Shown piece by piece: positions 17,139 to 26,332 of a stretch of DNA of 64,000 nucleotides. Position numbers and translations under genes: made by a program. The notes below the pieces were generated by a model. The model was given only the letters and a program-made list of their open reading frames with translations, was not told the DNA's origin and ran no database searches. The DNA is from Brevibacillus daliensis (GTDB taxonomy: Bacteria > Bacillota > Bacilli > Brevibacillales > Brevibacillaceae): contig NZ_JAJISB010000025.1 in NCBI RefSeq assembly GCF_021245735.1, forward strand, positions 35,843 to 99,842, written 5' to 3'. Within the stretch, counting starts at the first letter, position 1; every line of letters begins with the position of its first letter.

Positions 17139-18512
17139 TTAAAAATTGGCTAAGTATCTGCTGTAATCAACAAGCAAACTGCGTGACAGCTCATCTGCTC
17201 GCTTCAACCGATCATGCTTAAAAATAGAACGACCTGGTTTAGAATTAGCTTCAAACATCCAAATATCACCGTTTAGATCAATTGCCATATCAAGACCGAG
17301 CTCGCCCAGATGAGTGGAATACGCAAGTTCCATCGATTGTGCTAAACGAACCGACGCTTCTCTGATTTGTTCTTCTAACTCATCAAAACGGTCAGGGAAT
17401 AAGGTTTCTAGGAGTTCCCTACCAGGAATAACGAACCCGCCTGTACGTACATGTGTAGTTACACTTCCGACACCTGCCACTTTAGCTGCCATACAGGAGA
17501 CAACCCAGTTATTATCCAGGTTTTTATGCAAGTGAACGCGGAAGTCAAAGGGTCGCCCTTTATACGTACATAGTTGAATGCCTTGTTGAATTAAATAATT
17601 GCTTACTTGACGTGTACGGAAAATGTGACGATATAAATTAGCTAGCTTCGCGAACGTTTTACTGAAGTTACTTCCACCCATCCGGTAGGAAACCCGAAAG
17701 CCATTGGAAAGTCTTTGCACTTTCACAATTCCATATCCCAGACTGCCGTTTTTGGGCTTCAAGTAGAGCATTGGGTACTTTTCTAACATACTCTCTAACA
17801 TATCGAGAGTAGGAGCAAGATGGGTTTCAGGTATATAGTTCGTAACTTCTGGCATATAGGAGAGCCGCTGATGGACGCCCCATTTATCAAAGAATCCTAG
17901 GTTAAAAATAGGGACATGGGTCTCGGTTATCAATTTTATCTTGAAGTCTTGAACATCATCCTTGGCTTCAGCTGCACGTGAGGGAATTCGATCATACAAG
18001 GAATCAGGCATTGCAGTAACACACTGTCTCCAGCTATATTCTCCTTGTTCGTTAGGAAGCAGGAACCAGCCATTAACCTGATTTGATTCCCAGTCAACTT
18101 CATCAGGAGAAAATAAGAAGTAGTATACGCCTTTTCCTTTTTGAGCCATCAATAATTTTTTAAAAAAACGAGTCCTGCCTCCCAGAAGGGTTTGAGTATC
18201 TGTTTTTATTCCAGTGGTAACGATGCCGATGGAGGGACCAATGCGCAGGGTGCCATTCTCATTTTTTATGTGAATGGTTCCCGCATACGGGATAGCTAGC
18301 GCTTTTTTTAACGGCGACGTAAGTTTTACAACTCGGCCTGATTGGATCTGCGTATCTTCCATGACGAGTGCTCTACTATTTTTTTGTCCGTGTGAGATGG
18401 TAATTATCATCTTATGCTTCAACCCCCACTCCCTGCATAAATGGGAAGGGAGCACGATTGCTTTGACACGCAAATAAGTGAGAAAGCTGAGTCGTACTGC
18501 TAAGGATTCCAT
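17139..18512 (-). CDS. YheC/YheD family ATP-grasp protein, paralogue 3
   Basis: 457 residues. The N-terminal beta-barrel-like domain (about 1-120) ends in LRIGPSIGIVTTG. The ATP-grasp domain has PMLYLKPKNGSLGYGIVKV, YLIQQGIQLCTYKGRPFDF and the acidic metal site MFEANSKPGRS near residue 430. The ATG at 18512 follows AGGAGG by 10 bases. The gene begins 6 bases after the stop of the upstream paralogue, so the operon structure is tight. All ATP-grasp metal-binding residues (E-x-N) are present, so the domain could be active. Confidence 0.9.
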   Translation of the reverse strand: MESLAVRLSFLTYLRVKAIVLPSHLCREWGLKHKMIITISHGQKNSRALVMEDTQIQSGRVVKLTSPLKKALAIPYAGTIHIKNENGTLRIGPSIGIVTTGIKTDTQTLLGGRTRFFKKLLMAQKGKGVYYFLFSPDEVDWESNQVNGWFLLPNEQGEYSWRQCVTAMPDSLYDRIPSRAAEAKDDVQDFKIKLITETHVPIFNLGFFDKWGVHQRLSYMPEVTNYIPETHLAPTLDMLESMLEKYPMLYLKPKNGSLGYGIVKVQRLSNGFRVSYRMGGSNFSKTFAKLANLYRHIFRTRQVSNYLIQQGIQLCTYKGRPFDFRVHLHKNLDNNWVVSCMAAKVAGVGSVTTHVRTGGFVIPGRELLETLFPDRFDELEEQIREASVRLAQSMELAYSTHLGELGLDMAIDLNGDIWMFEANSKPGRSIFKHDRLKRADELSRSLLVDYSRYLANF

Positions 18513-18518
18513 GCTTAC

Positions 18519-19634
18519 CTAACCTCCTATATGCTCCTCCAAGAGATAACGAGCGTAGTGAACGGGCTGTTTGATGGAGGTGGCGATCGCCTGGCGATCT
18601 TTTATGTGACGAAACACATCCCGGCCAGGGCGAGAGTTCACCTCAATAATCCAGACATTTCCCTCTGGATCAACGCCTGCATCAATGCCTAATTCGACCA
18701 ATCGCCCATGTTTTTTTTCTAAAAAGGGAGGAAGAGTTGTTGCAATATGGTCTAGCGTATCGATAATGTGGGAGCAGATCTCTTGCGGATAATGATCTTC
18801 TAAAAATGGATGCAGTGCTGTTGCCATGCCACCGCCGTGAAGATTGGATGTAATGCTTTTTTTGTTACCGATACGAACGGCCTTTCCTGTTGTTTGCCAC
18901 TTGCCTTGCCCGTTTTTTTGAACCAGAATACGTATGTCAAAGGGGAAACCTTCTTTTGTAGCAAGCTGTAAAAAAGGTTGAATCAGGTATTCCTTTTTTT
19001 TCGTGAGTCTGTTTACTTTCTTTATGGTCTGTTTTTGAGAGGGCAGCACCAAACGAAATGGTTTATTATGCAAGGTTCTGCCAGTTAGCTCATATTTCGT
19101 TTGCCCATCCTGACTATTTCGTTTCTGAATTCGAACCACACCATTTCCATGAGTTCCAGCTAACGGTTTAATCAAGAGGGACCCATTTGTCTCCAGTTTC
19201 TCTATGAATGATTGGACGGTAAATAATTCGGTAGGTGGTAATAAGGGATTCAGGTCAGCTGACTGGGAAAGCATCTGATGAACCTGCCATTTTCCTGATA
19301 ATCCGCGTCCTAAAAAAGTAAGATCAGCATTGTTTTGCATCTCTTGCAAGATGTGATTATTTTTTTTTACATAGGGTCCGCGAAAAAATCGATCATATAT
19401 CAATACGGGAAAACGAAATAATTCCTTCTCCCAGTTTCCGTTTACCAGTCTAAAACCAGTGATGGTTTTTGAGGCAAAGTTAACATGTCTCGGGGAGAAA
19501 ACGAAGATTCGAATTCCTAGTTTTTGCCCGATGAGACTGATACGCGTATAATATGATTTCTCGTTGAAGGTTGCTTCTTCGATTGAACCTTTAAATATTG
19601 CCAAAATCCCTAACTTTCTCTTAAACGTTTTCAT
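18519..19634 (-). CDS. YheC/YheD family ATP-grasp protein, paralogue 2 (lacks N-terminal domain)
   Basis: 371 residues, shorter than its three neighbours. It starts directly at KRKLGILAIFKG, the segment that in the other paralogues follows a domain of about 90-130 residues. The ATP-grasp core is complete: SLLIKPLAGTHGNGVVRI, YLIQPFLQLATKEGFPFDI and IIEVNSRPGRDVF. The ATG overlaps the preceding stop (ATGA), so it is translationally coupled to paralogue 1. This points to a heteromeric role alongside the full-length proteins (inference). Confidence 0.9.
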   Translation of the reverse strand: MKTFKRKLGILAIFKGSIEEATFNEKSYYTRISLIGQKLGIRIFVFSPRHVNFASKTITGFRLVNGNWEKELFRFPVLIYDRFFRGPYVKKNNHILQEMQNNADLTFLGRGLSGKWQVHQMLSQSADLNPLLPPTELFTVQSFIEKLETNGSLLIKPLAGTHGNGVVRIQKRNSQDGQTKYELTGRTLHNKPFRLVLPSQKQTIKKVNRLTKKKEYLIQPFLQLATKEGFPFDIRILVQKNGQGKWQTTGKAVRIGNKKSITSNLHGGGMATALHPFLEDHYPQEICSHIIDTLDHIATTLPPFLEKKHGRLVELGIDAGVDPEGNVWIIEVNSRPGRDVFRHIKDRQAIATSIKQPVHYARYLLEEHIGG

Positions 19635-21097
19635 CCTTTATCACCCGAAATAACAGTATCATTATCTATTCTGTGCATTGTCTTTCTTTTCTTTGGCTGT
19701 TTTTTTACAGGCAGTAAAGTCTGATAGCCACTGAGAAAAGCAGTATACTCAATCAGACGAAGGACGGAGGGACGCGCACGTTGATCGAGGATATCCGCTC
19801 GGTTTATGCCAGGTAGTGAGGTATACGACTTGGAAGGTTTGCTATTTACTTCAAGCAACCAGATATGTCCTGTGTCATCTATCCCGAGGTCGATACCAAA
19901 TTCTGCGTAATGTCCGACTAGTTTGCTTTCCAAGGATTCGGCGATCTGTAAGGCAACCTGCTTAAGAGCTGATACAGATGGTGGGTGGTTACCTCTCCAT
20001 GGTCCGTATTCATTTAGAACTGTCTTGGGAGATAACATGCTGCCACCGCGTGCAACATTGGATACCAAGTGATTCTCGCCAGTTCGGGCAATTGTAGAGG
20101 TAACGGCCCATTTCCCATTTTTGTTCTTCTGAGCCAGTACGCGAAAATCTGTAGGATTAGAATTAATTCCTATAAGTTGTATCCCTTGCTGAAGTACATA
20201 AGATTTATTTTTACTACGTTTGTTTAAAAATTTTTGGAGTGAAGGTAAACTGTTATGAGTACGGGTAACTAATTTGTTTTTATGAAGGTATTCTACTGTA
20301 TAAGAACCAAGATTTTTCCTGAGACGAACAATACCACGCCCCATGCTACCATGAGTGGGTTTGAAGTACAGAAAAGAATGGGAGGTAAGCATGTCAAAGA
20401 GAGGACACTCTTTTCGATACAAAATGGTCTCAGGTAGATATTTTCTGCTATCGCTGTCATTATGAAGAGCTTCATGAACCTGCCACTTGTTAACAAAGCG
20501 ATGGTTGAAGACGGGAATCCCACTCTTTTCGCAGATTTCCATCAATTCCAATGTAGCAGAGTTTTTTTCGCTTTTTCTCGAAGCGCATCTGTTGTAGATA
20601 CAATCTGGGAGAGGCATGGATACGGAATGCCATTCATTTTCTATTTGTACAAAACCAGAGATCGTTTTCCTTGTTCGATGAAGGTCTTCTGCACAAAATA
20701 CAAAGAGTTGGCCGCCTTTTTGATTGTAGGTGTAAGACAGTTCGTTCATAAACGATTGAAGAGACCCAAATGGAGAAAGGTGTTCATCACGCTGTATACG
20801 TGTGAGCAGAACACCTAATAAAGGGCCTAAATAAAGTGTTTCTGCAATTTGATTGTAGCCTAAGAGAAACCTGGTTCCCGCAGGAATATGCAGGCTTTTT
20901 AGAAGAGAACTATGCATGTAAATAGACTCTCCTTGTCTACTCGGAGTAATGGTCGCCATACTCTTTGCCTGACCCATCTGTACCGTTACAGTCTGGTTTA
21001 CGGGAATAGATAGTCCTGCAATGATATGTTTGGGGATACTAATTTGAGATGGGGGACGGTGGGAATCTTCTCGCACATTTGTACGTACAAACAACAT
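19631..21097 (-). CDS. YheC/YheD family ATP-grasp protein, paralogue 1 (operon head)
   Basis: 488 residues, first gene of the four-gene operon. The N-terminal domain (about 1-110) ends in LYLGPLLGVLLT. The ATP-grasp domain shows SFLYFKPTHGSMGRGIVRL, YVLQQGIQLIGINSNPTDF and LLEVNSKPSKSYT, with a basic C-terminal tail (KKQPKKRKT). I use the ATG at 21097 because AAGGGGGA lies 6-7 bases upstream; the earlier ATG at 21121 has no ribosome site. A sigma-K-like promoter lies 36-64 bases upstream. Confidence 0.88.
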   Translation of the reverse strand: MLFVRTNVREDSHRPPSQISIPKHIIAGLSIPVNQTVTVQMGQAKSMATITPSRQGESIYMHSSLLKSLHIPAGTRFLLGYNQIAETLYLGPLLGVLLTRIQRDEHLSPFGSLQSFMNELSYTYNQKGGQLFVFCAEDLHRTRKTISGFVQIENEWHSVSMPLPDCIYNRCASRKSEKNSATLELMEICEKSGIPVFNHRFVNKWQVHEALHNDSDSRKYLPETILYRKECPLFDMLTSHSFLYFKPTHGSMGRGIVRLRKNLGSYTVEYLHKNKLVTRTHNSLPSLQKFLNKRSKNKSYVLQQGIQLIGINSNPTDFRVLAQKNKNGKWAVTSTIARTGENHLVSNVARGGSMLSPKTVLNEYGPWRGNHPPSVSALKQVALQIAESLESKLVGHYAEFGIDLGIDDTGHIWLLEVNSKPSKSYTSLPGINRADILDQRARPSVLRLIEYTAFLSGYQTLLPVKKQPKKRKTMHRIDNDTVISGDKG

Positions 21098-21132
21098 GAC
21101 AATCCCCCTTTTCATAGGCATTAGGTTAGTCT

Positions 21133-21161
21133 ATGGTATGAGTTATCAAATATTTTGGTTC
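21133..21161 (-). promoter_or_regulatory. Candidate sigma-K promoter of the YheC/D operon
   Basis: On the minus strand, CATACCATA (positions 21141-21133) matches the sigma-K -10 pattern CATAnnnTA. AACC (21161-21158) matches the -35 pattern mACm, with a 16-base spacer. This would place the operon under late mother-cell control, as expected for coat-associated genes. It overlaps the leader of the divergent yheB. Confidence 0.5.
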
Positions 21162-21178
21162 CATATAGGAGTGGTAAG

Positions 21179-22336
21179 ATGAGTGCTTGGCTCACATTGC
21201 TAATCAATGTAGGCGTGGGTTCAGCTATTGGTGGTATAACAAATGAGCTTGCCATACGTATGCTGTTTAGACCATATAGAGAGATAAAAATAGGCGGATT
21301 TGCCCTTCCGTTCACACCTGGTCTCATTCCGCGCAGACATCAACAAATTTCGTTCGAAATGGGAAGGCTGGTTGAAGATCATCTTCTGACCAAGGAAAGT
21401 GTCAAAGAGGCGATTCAGTCATTGGATGCAGAGAAGAAGCTGGTGGAATGGCTGGCAACGCAAGTCCACACATGGAAAAGTAGCGATGCTACTTTGAAAG
21501 AAGTTGTGGGGCGTCATACAACAGAAGTGTTTGATGAGGAAGGCGGACTACATCCTCGTATCCGCCAGCCACTCTATCAGCTGTATGACAAACAGGTCGC
21601 ACAACTTTTGCAAGGAATAGAAAGTCGCCCGTTTCACTTATTACTTCCTCCTGTTTTGTTGGACAAGCTGGATGATGCCATAGATACATTGGGTGATCTA
21701 CTCATAAATCGAGTGAGGGAGTATATCCTTTCAGAGGATGGACAGATGTATATGCAGCGTATGGTTCGCTCCATGATGACTAAAGGTAGTAATAAATTAG
21801 GTGGATTCTTCAGCATGTTTCTTAGTGACGAGCGGCTGATTTCCAAAGTTACTCCGTATCTGGAATCGATGCTAACGAATCAAGAAATGATCCATAAAGT
21901 AAAGCGTACCCTGCATAAGGAAGCAGAGCGACAATTAGAAAGACCAACAGGTGATTTTATTCTTCTATTAGGTACAGAAGGGCGAAAAGAGTTGCAGGAG
22001 CTACTGTTTCGTAATGGAGAAAAAGCTGGCTTAGCTCTTCTGGATAGGCCTATTTCTTTGGTAGTGTCTCATTTCGAAGAGAGAATTGTCACCATGTGGG
22101 GGCCTCGTTTGGCTCGGCTGGTAACGAAAAAGTTGGAAGATAACGTGGAACGATTATTTGATTCAATTCAAATTAAAGAAATTGTGACCAAGCAAGTAGA
22201 AGGCTTCCCGTTAGAACGCCTGGAAGAGATGATCATAGGCATTTCAGGCAAAGAATTCCGCATGATCACAATACTTGGCTTTGTTCTTGGGGGAATCATT
22301 GGTCTGGTTCAAGGATTGATAAACTTTATTTTGTAG
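21179..22336 (+). CDS. yheB: DUF445 family membrane protein YheB
   Basis: 385 residues. An N-terminal hydrophobic helix with GGITNELAIRMLFRP, the conserved DUF445 signature, is followed by PFTPGLIPRRHQQIS and a long helical middle region. A C-terminal helix (ILGFVLGGIIGLVQGLINFIL) closes the protein, so both ends are probably membrane-anchored. In Bacillus subtilis yheB lies beside yheC/yheD. Here it is divergent from their homologues. The start ATG at 21179 has AGGAGTGG 6 bases upstream and is preferred to the upstream TTG at 21155. Confidence 0.88.
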   Translation: MSAWLTLLINVGVGSAIGGITNELAIRMLFRPYREIKIGGFALPFTPGLIPRRHQQISFEMGRLVEDHLLTKESVKEAIQSLDAEKKLVEWLATQVHTWKSSDATLKEVVGRHTTEVFDEEGGLHPRIRQPLYQLYDKQVAQLLQGIESRPFHLLLPPVLLDKLDDAIDTLGDLLINRVREYILSEDGQMYMQRMVRSMMTKGSNKLGGFFSMFLSDERLISKVTPYLESMLTNQEMIHKVKRTLHKEAERQLERPTGDFILLLGTEGRKELQELLFRNGEKAGLALLDRPISLVVSHFEERIVTMWGPRLARLVTKKLEDNVERLFDSIQIKEIVTKQVEGFPLERLEEMIIGISGKEFRMITILGFVLGGIIGLVQGLINFIL

Positions 22337-22354
22337 ATAAGATAATGAAAAGCA

Positions 22355-22390
22355 AGAAGCTGCTTTCATCATAAGGTGGAAGCAGCTTCT
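22355..22390 (+). terminator. Hairpin after yheB
   Basis: The inverted repeat AGAAGCTGCTT / AAGCAGCTTCT is strong but has no clear T tract after it. Confidence 0.5.
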
Positions 22391-22430
22391 TAGAAAGGCT
22401 TCAAAACTTAATTAGTACTGTAGTGGGGTG

Positions 22431-22637
22431 GCAGAAGAAGCACATTTTTGGTCTGCGAACTCGTTAAGGTCACGCAACGAAGCTAATACTGTCCGCTACA
22501 CAGTAAAGAGTGCGGAAAGTGCAAAAAGAAGCCATTCTATGTAGTGTTTCATGGGTTGCACTTTTTAGCCCGCACTCTTTGCTGTATAGCTAGGTAGGAC
22601 CTTAAATAGTTCTGGACAAAAAATGTGCTTCTTCTGC
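22431..22637 (+). repeat. Dispersed structured repeat R1, copy C
   Basis: The outer arms GCAGAAGAAGCACATTTTT and the complementary right end (to 22637) enclose a 20-bp stem, 22496-22515 with 22570-22589 (core CAGTAAAGAGTGCGG / CCGCACTCTTTGCTG). The conserved apical AAGTGCAA/TTGCACTT and CATGGG loop are present. The stem sequence differs from copies A and D but remains paired. After 22637 a reduced version of the second module (to about 22710) ends in CTCCACTATTGCAGG. Confidence 0.82.
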
Positions 22638-22760
22638 AAACAGCTTCAGTGCAAAAACAGGAACAATCACAACAGCATGAAAAGAGAAGCTGATTTTCTC
22701 CACTATTGCAGGAAGAAAACCAGCTTCTTCGAAGGGACTTCGATATAAGTTTTTCTTATG

Positions 22761-24194
22761 TTAAGTGATGGATTTTTCTAGTTTAACATTCCGTGGTACT
22801 TGCCCTGCTTTTTCGGCAGTAGGAACGCCTATACCAGTAACGCCTAATATCATTGTAATGACAGGACACAAGAGACAGAAGAAGGCGTAAGGAAGGTAAT
22901 CCAGCGTTGGCACTCCCAGTACACCAGTCAGGTATACCCCACAAACACTCCAAGGAACGAGCGGATTCACAACCGTTCCCGCATCTTCCAAGACACGAGA
23001 GAGGTTTTTACGCGCTAATCCCAGTTCATCAAATTTGGTTAAGAAAGCTCGTCCAGGCAAAATAATTGACAGGTACTGCTCACCCACGAGCACATTGACA
23101 CCTATACCAGAAATTGCAGTAGAGAAAATAAGTCGTGCTCTAGTCTTTACAAAACGTTGAATCGAAGACACTAGATCCTGAATCATGCCGATCTCATAAA
23201 GAATACCCCCAAGACCAAGCGCGAGCAAAATGAGTGAGACGGACATCATCATGCTTTGAATTCCACCCCGAGACAGAAGGGAATCAATTGCTGCAATTCC
23301 TGTTTCTGATACATAGCCGTTTGCCATCACATTTAATAATTGTAGCAATTGCATCTGAGGTTGTGTGATGAAGATCAGCACAACAGAAACAACGATACCG
23401 ACAAATAAAGCTGGAATAGCTGGTACACGTTTAATTGCTAGTACAAACAAGACGAGAGGCGGTAAAAAAGTAGCCCAGGAAATGTAGGAATTAGCCATTA
23501 GACCTTGTTGCATAGTTTCGAAATCAGTTAAAACAGAACTACCTTGCGAACTCCCAATCATCCAGAACAAAACGAGTGAAATCGCAAAGGCAGGAAGTGT
23601 TGTCCACATCATGTGTCGAATATGCACGAACAGATCAACATGAGCCATACCAGGTGCCAGGTTAGTTGTATCCGATAACGGAGACATTTTATCTCCGAAG
23701 AATGCACCAGAAATGACTGCACCTGCGATAAGTGCCGGTTCAAGCCCCAGCATACTTCCCATACCCATAAAGGCAACACCCAGTGTAGCTGCAGTTGTAA
23801 AGGCACTTCCGATACTCGTACCGACAATAGCACATAAAATAAAAGCTGTGACGAGGAAGTAATCGGCTGAGATCAGGTTAAATCCATATACAATCATGCT
23901 GGGAATAGTTCCTGCACTGATCCATACAGCAATCAATACACCGATTAGCATAAAAATGATCACGGAAGTTATCCCCGATGAAATACCTTCTCGAATTCCT
24001 TTATCCATTACACGCCAGGGTATTTTTTTTATAAAGCCGTACCCTACTGCTAACATCAAACAAAATAGAATGGCGAGATGTGGAGGGGCTTGCAGAACAA
24101 GCACAAGATAACCAATCACCACCAGTAGTAGAATGAGTAGGATGAATGAATGTACAGGATTTGTCCAGCTTGATGATGAATGTTGTTGCTTCAT
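22761..24194 (-). CDS. nhaC: NhaC-family Na+/H+ antiporter
   Basis: A 477-residue membrane protein with about 12 helices. NhaC-family marks include SAFTTAATLGVAFMGMG, GAFFGDKMSPLSDTTNLAPG and VEDAGTVVNPLVPWSVCG-type segments (here LEDAGTVVNPLVPWSVCG). It would exchange cytoplasmic Na+ or an organic anion couple for protons. The start ATG at 24194 is chosen because GGAGGTT lies 6 bases upstream; the in-frame ATG at 24209 overlaps that site. It is convergent with yheB across repeat copy C and divergent from the ZIP gene. Confidence 0.9.
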   Translation of the reverse strand: MKQQHSSSSWTNPVHSFILLILLLVVIGYLVLVLQAPPHLAILFCLMLAVGYGFIKKIPWRVMDKGIREGISSGITSVIIFMLIGVLIAVWISAGTIPSMIVYGFNLISADYFLVTAFILCAIVGTSIGSAFTTAATLGVAFMGMGSMLGLEPALIAGAVISGAFFGDKMSPLSDTTNLAPGMAHVDLFVHIRHMMWTTLPAFAISLVLFWMIGSSQGSSVLTDFETMQQGLMANSYISWATFLPPLVLFVLAIKRVPAIPALFVGIVVSVVLIFITQPQMQLLQLLNVMANGYVSETGIAAIDSLLSRGGIQSMMMSVSLILLALGLGGILYEIGMIQDLVSSIQRFVKTRARLIFSTAISGIGVNVLVGEQYLSIILPGRAFLTKFDELGLARKNLSRVLEDAGTVVNPLVPWSVCGVYLTGVLGVPTLDYLPYAFFCLLCPVITMILGVTGIGVPTAEKAGQVPRNVKLEKSIT

Positions 24195-24491
24195 CTGTGT
24201 AACCTCCATTTCTAGATAATTGATTTCGTAATAAGTATATTACATTAACGCTTATCCGCTTTTCTGTACTAAAGTGAAGCGGAATGTATTTATCGTACAT
24301 GAAGAGAAAAAAATTTACAACCAAATTAATTTTTATTTATATATAATTATTTATGTTTCAGAGAGTCTATTTATTGGTAACAGATACAGTTAGACAGTAT
24401 AACGAATGTAGCTTATCAATGAAAAAAAGTTTTGTTAAAATAAAAAAGTAAATCATACACGGGGATAGGATTGAAAGGAACGGTAACGAAC

Positions 24492-25220
24492 ATGAATGAA
24501 GTAATAGTTGGTAGTACAATTTCCGCTCTTGCAACAGGTATAGGAGCAATTCCTATTCTCTTTTTTCGACAGGTTACACATCGGTGGCGTGATATTTTAC
24601 TGGCATATACAGCAGGAATAATGACCTCTGCGTCCATGTTCAATTTGATTCCGGAAGCACTTGCTGCCTCCAACCTACTGATTATTACTATCGGAATTTT
24701 ATTAGGAAGTCTTACTCTACTTATTTTGGAAAGATTTGTGCCACACACTGATCTTGAGCACAGTAACAATACCTTTCAGATTGAAGGAAAAGCATTTCTG
24801 GTTATTGCAGCCATTACCTTGCATAACTTGCCGGAAGGGTTGTCCGTCGGTGTCAGTTATGCGAGTGGAAATGACAGTTTGGGAACGCTAATAGCCTTTT
24901 CAATAGGGTTGCAAAATGCACCAGAAGGCTTCCTGGTTGCTCTGTTTTTGGTAAATCAAAACATAAATAAATGGAAGGCACTTGGAATTGCCACATTAAC
25001 GGGAGCTGTCGAAATCGTAACCGCATTGATCGGGTTCTATCTCAGTTCTATAATCGGTGGATTGGTACCGTATGGACTATCCTTTGCGGCTGGTGCTATG
25101 ATGTTTATTGTCTACAAAGAATTAATTCCAGAAAGTCATGGAGATGGTAATCAGCGTGTAGCTACCATGTCATTTATCTTGGGGTTACTTACTATGATTT
25201 ATCTAACGGAAATATTTTAA
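24492..25220 (+). CDS. ZIP-family divalent metal transporter
   Basis: A 242-residue membrane protein with eight predicted helices. The ZIP metal-binding signatures are both visible: [10 protein letters not shown] in TM4 and [10 protein letters not shown] in TM5, with the variable first residue of the second being Gln instead of His. It would import Zn2+ or a related metal. The ATG at 24492 is used; a TTG at 24471 with GGGGATAGGA upstream is an alternative start adding seven residues. The next gene, mscL, begins 11 bases downstream, so both are likely on one transcript. Confidence 0.9.
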   Translation: MNEVIVGSTISALATGIGAIPILFFRQVTHRWRDILLAYTAGIMTSASMFNLIPEALAASNLLIITIGILLGSLTLLILERFVPHTDLEHSNNTFQIEGKAFLVIAAITLHNLPEGLSVGVSYASGNDSLGTLIAFSIGLQNAPEGFLVALFLVNQNINKWKALGIATLTGAVEIVTALIGFYLSSIIGGLVPYGLSFAAGAMMFIVYKELIPESHGDGNQRVATMSFILGLLTMIYLTEIF

Positions 25221-25231
25221 GGGTGATGAGA

Positions 25232-25690
25232 ATGTGGAAAGAATTTAAAGAGTTTGCGATGAGGGGAAATGTTATTGATCTAGCGATAGGGGTAGTGATT
25301 GGTGGTGCCTTTGGTAAAATCGTCACGAGTCTGGTTAATGATATGATCATGCCACTTGTGGGGATGCTATTGGGACGAGTTGAATTTAGTAATTTGTTTA
25401 TCAACCTTTCCGCTACGGATCACAAGACAATAGCAGAAGCAAATACAGCAGGTCATGCAACACTTAATTATGGCTTATTCATTAATGCAATCCTAGATTT
25501 TCTTATTATTGCTTTTTCTGTTTTCTTCGTAATTCGACAACTTAACAAACTACGTAAACAAAAAGAGGAACCGAAAAAGGAAGAGGCGAAAACAAAAGAG
25601 TGCCCGTTCTGCATTTCGAGAATTCCAGTTGCAGCAACACGTTGTCCTGCTTGTACTTCGCAATTGGTAAAAGCAGAAGAGGGAGCATAA
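25232..25690 (+). CDS. mscL: Large-conductance mechanosensitive channel MscL with C-terminal zinc ribbon
   Basis: The channel opens on membrane tension to release solutes after osmotic downshock. The N-terminal amphipathic helix and TM1 read [20 protein letters not shown], and TM2 is around [19 protein letters not shown]. At 152 residues it is longer than the common 130 or so because the C-terminal cytoplasmic end carries CPFC-(10)-CPAC, a putative zinc ribbon, after a charged linker. The ATG at 25232 has AAGGGTGA upstream and is preferred to the GTG at 25223. Confidence 0.93.
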   Translation: MWKEFKEFAMRGNVIDLAIGVVIGGAFGKIVTSLVNDMIMPLVGMLLGRVEFSNLFINLSATDHKTIAEANTAGHATLNYGLFINAILDFLIIAFSVFFVIRQLNKLRKQKEEPKKEEAKTKECPFCISRIPVAATRCPACTSQLVKAEEGA

Positions 25691-25757
25691 GGTAAACCAG
25701 TACCGAGATGGTGTAGCAACAATTGGTAAAAACTGACAAAGAAGGCGAGGAAAAGAA

Positions 25758-26102
25758 ATGAATTACGATAAAGCCCATGAATTAGCACGCTCTATTAAGG
25801 AGAGCGCTGAATACAAAATGTTTTTGGCAGCTCAAAAGAAAGTGAGCGAAACTCCCGAGTCAAATCGCATGTTGGAAGACTTTCGTCAAAAGCAGTTTGA
25901 ATTTCAAATGAAACAAATGAGTGGACAAGAATTATCTCAAGAAGAGATTGAACAAATTCAAAAACTGTATGAGATTATTCAGCTTAATGATGACATTCGC
26001 AAGGTACTAGAAGCAGAGCGTATGCTGGGTCAAATTATGGAAGATATCAACAGAATTATTGCAGAACCGCTGCAAGCTTTGTATGGAATGGGAGAAAAAT
26101 AA
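25758..26102 (+). CDS. yheA: YheA/YlbF family protein (UPF0342)
   Basis: A 114-residue all-helical protein of the YlbF/YmcA/YheA group. The best match in memory is YheA, with the shared FRxxQxxxQxKQMxGxE(L/I)(S/T)QEE stretch and a C-terminal IIxxPLxxLYG. YlbF and YmcA partner in RNA-maturation control. YheA's own role is unknown. GAGGAAAAGAA precedes the ATG. It belongs with yheB and the YheC/D genes as a conserved Bacillales locus. A terminator follows at 26233. Confidence 0.88.
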   Translation: MNYDKAHELARSIKESAEYKMFLAAQKKVSETPESNRMLEDFRQKQFEFQMKQMSGQELSQEEIEQIQKLYEIIQLNDDIRKVLEAERMLGQIMEDINRIIAEPLQALYGMGEK

Positions 26103-26232
26103 AGAGTAATACAAGATTATTGCAGTTTCTGGCGAATGAAATCCAATTGTAATTCGTTTGTAACATTCCTGTAATATTAAGGGGATATGATAAAAACATG
26201 ATGAAAACCCCCTTAATTTATATACGTGTTTT

Positions 26233-26265
26233 GGTGTAACGGGCGCCGTTGCACCCTTTTTTTTT
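26233..26265 (+). terminator. Terminator after yheA
   Basis: The stem GGTGTAACGG / CCGTTGCACC (one mismatch) with a 3-base loop is followed by eight or more T. Confidence 0.9.
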
Positions 26266-26332
26266 ATACTCGCTTGCGGTATGCTGTTTCAAGGAAGCTT
26301 TTCATATATAGAGAGGGTTGTAGGTGATTAAC

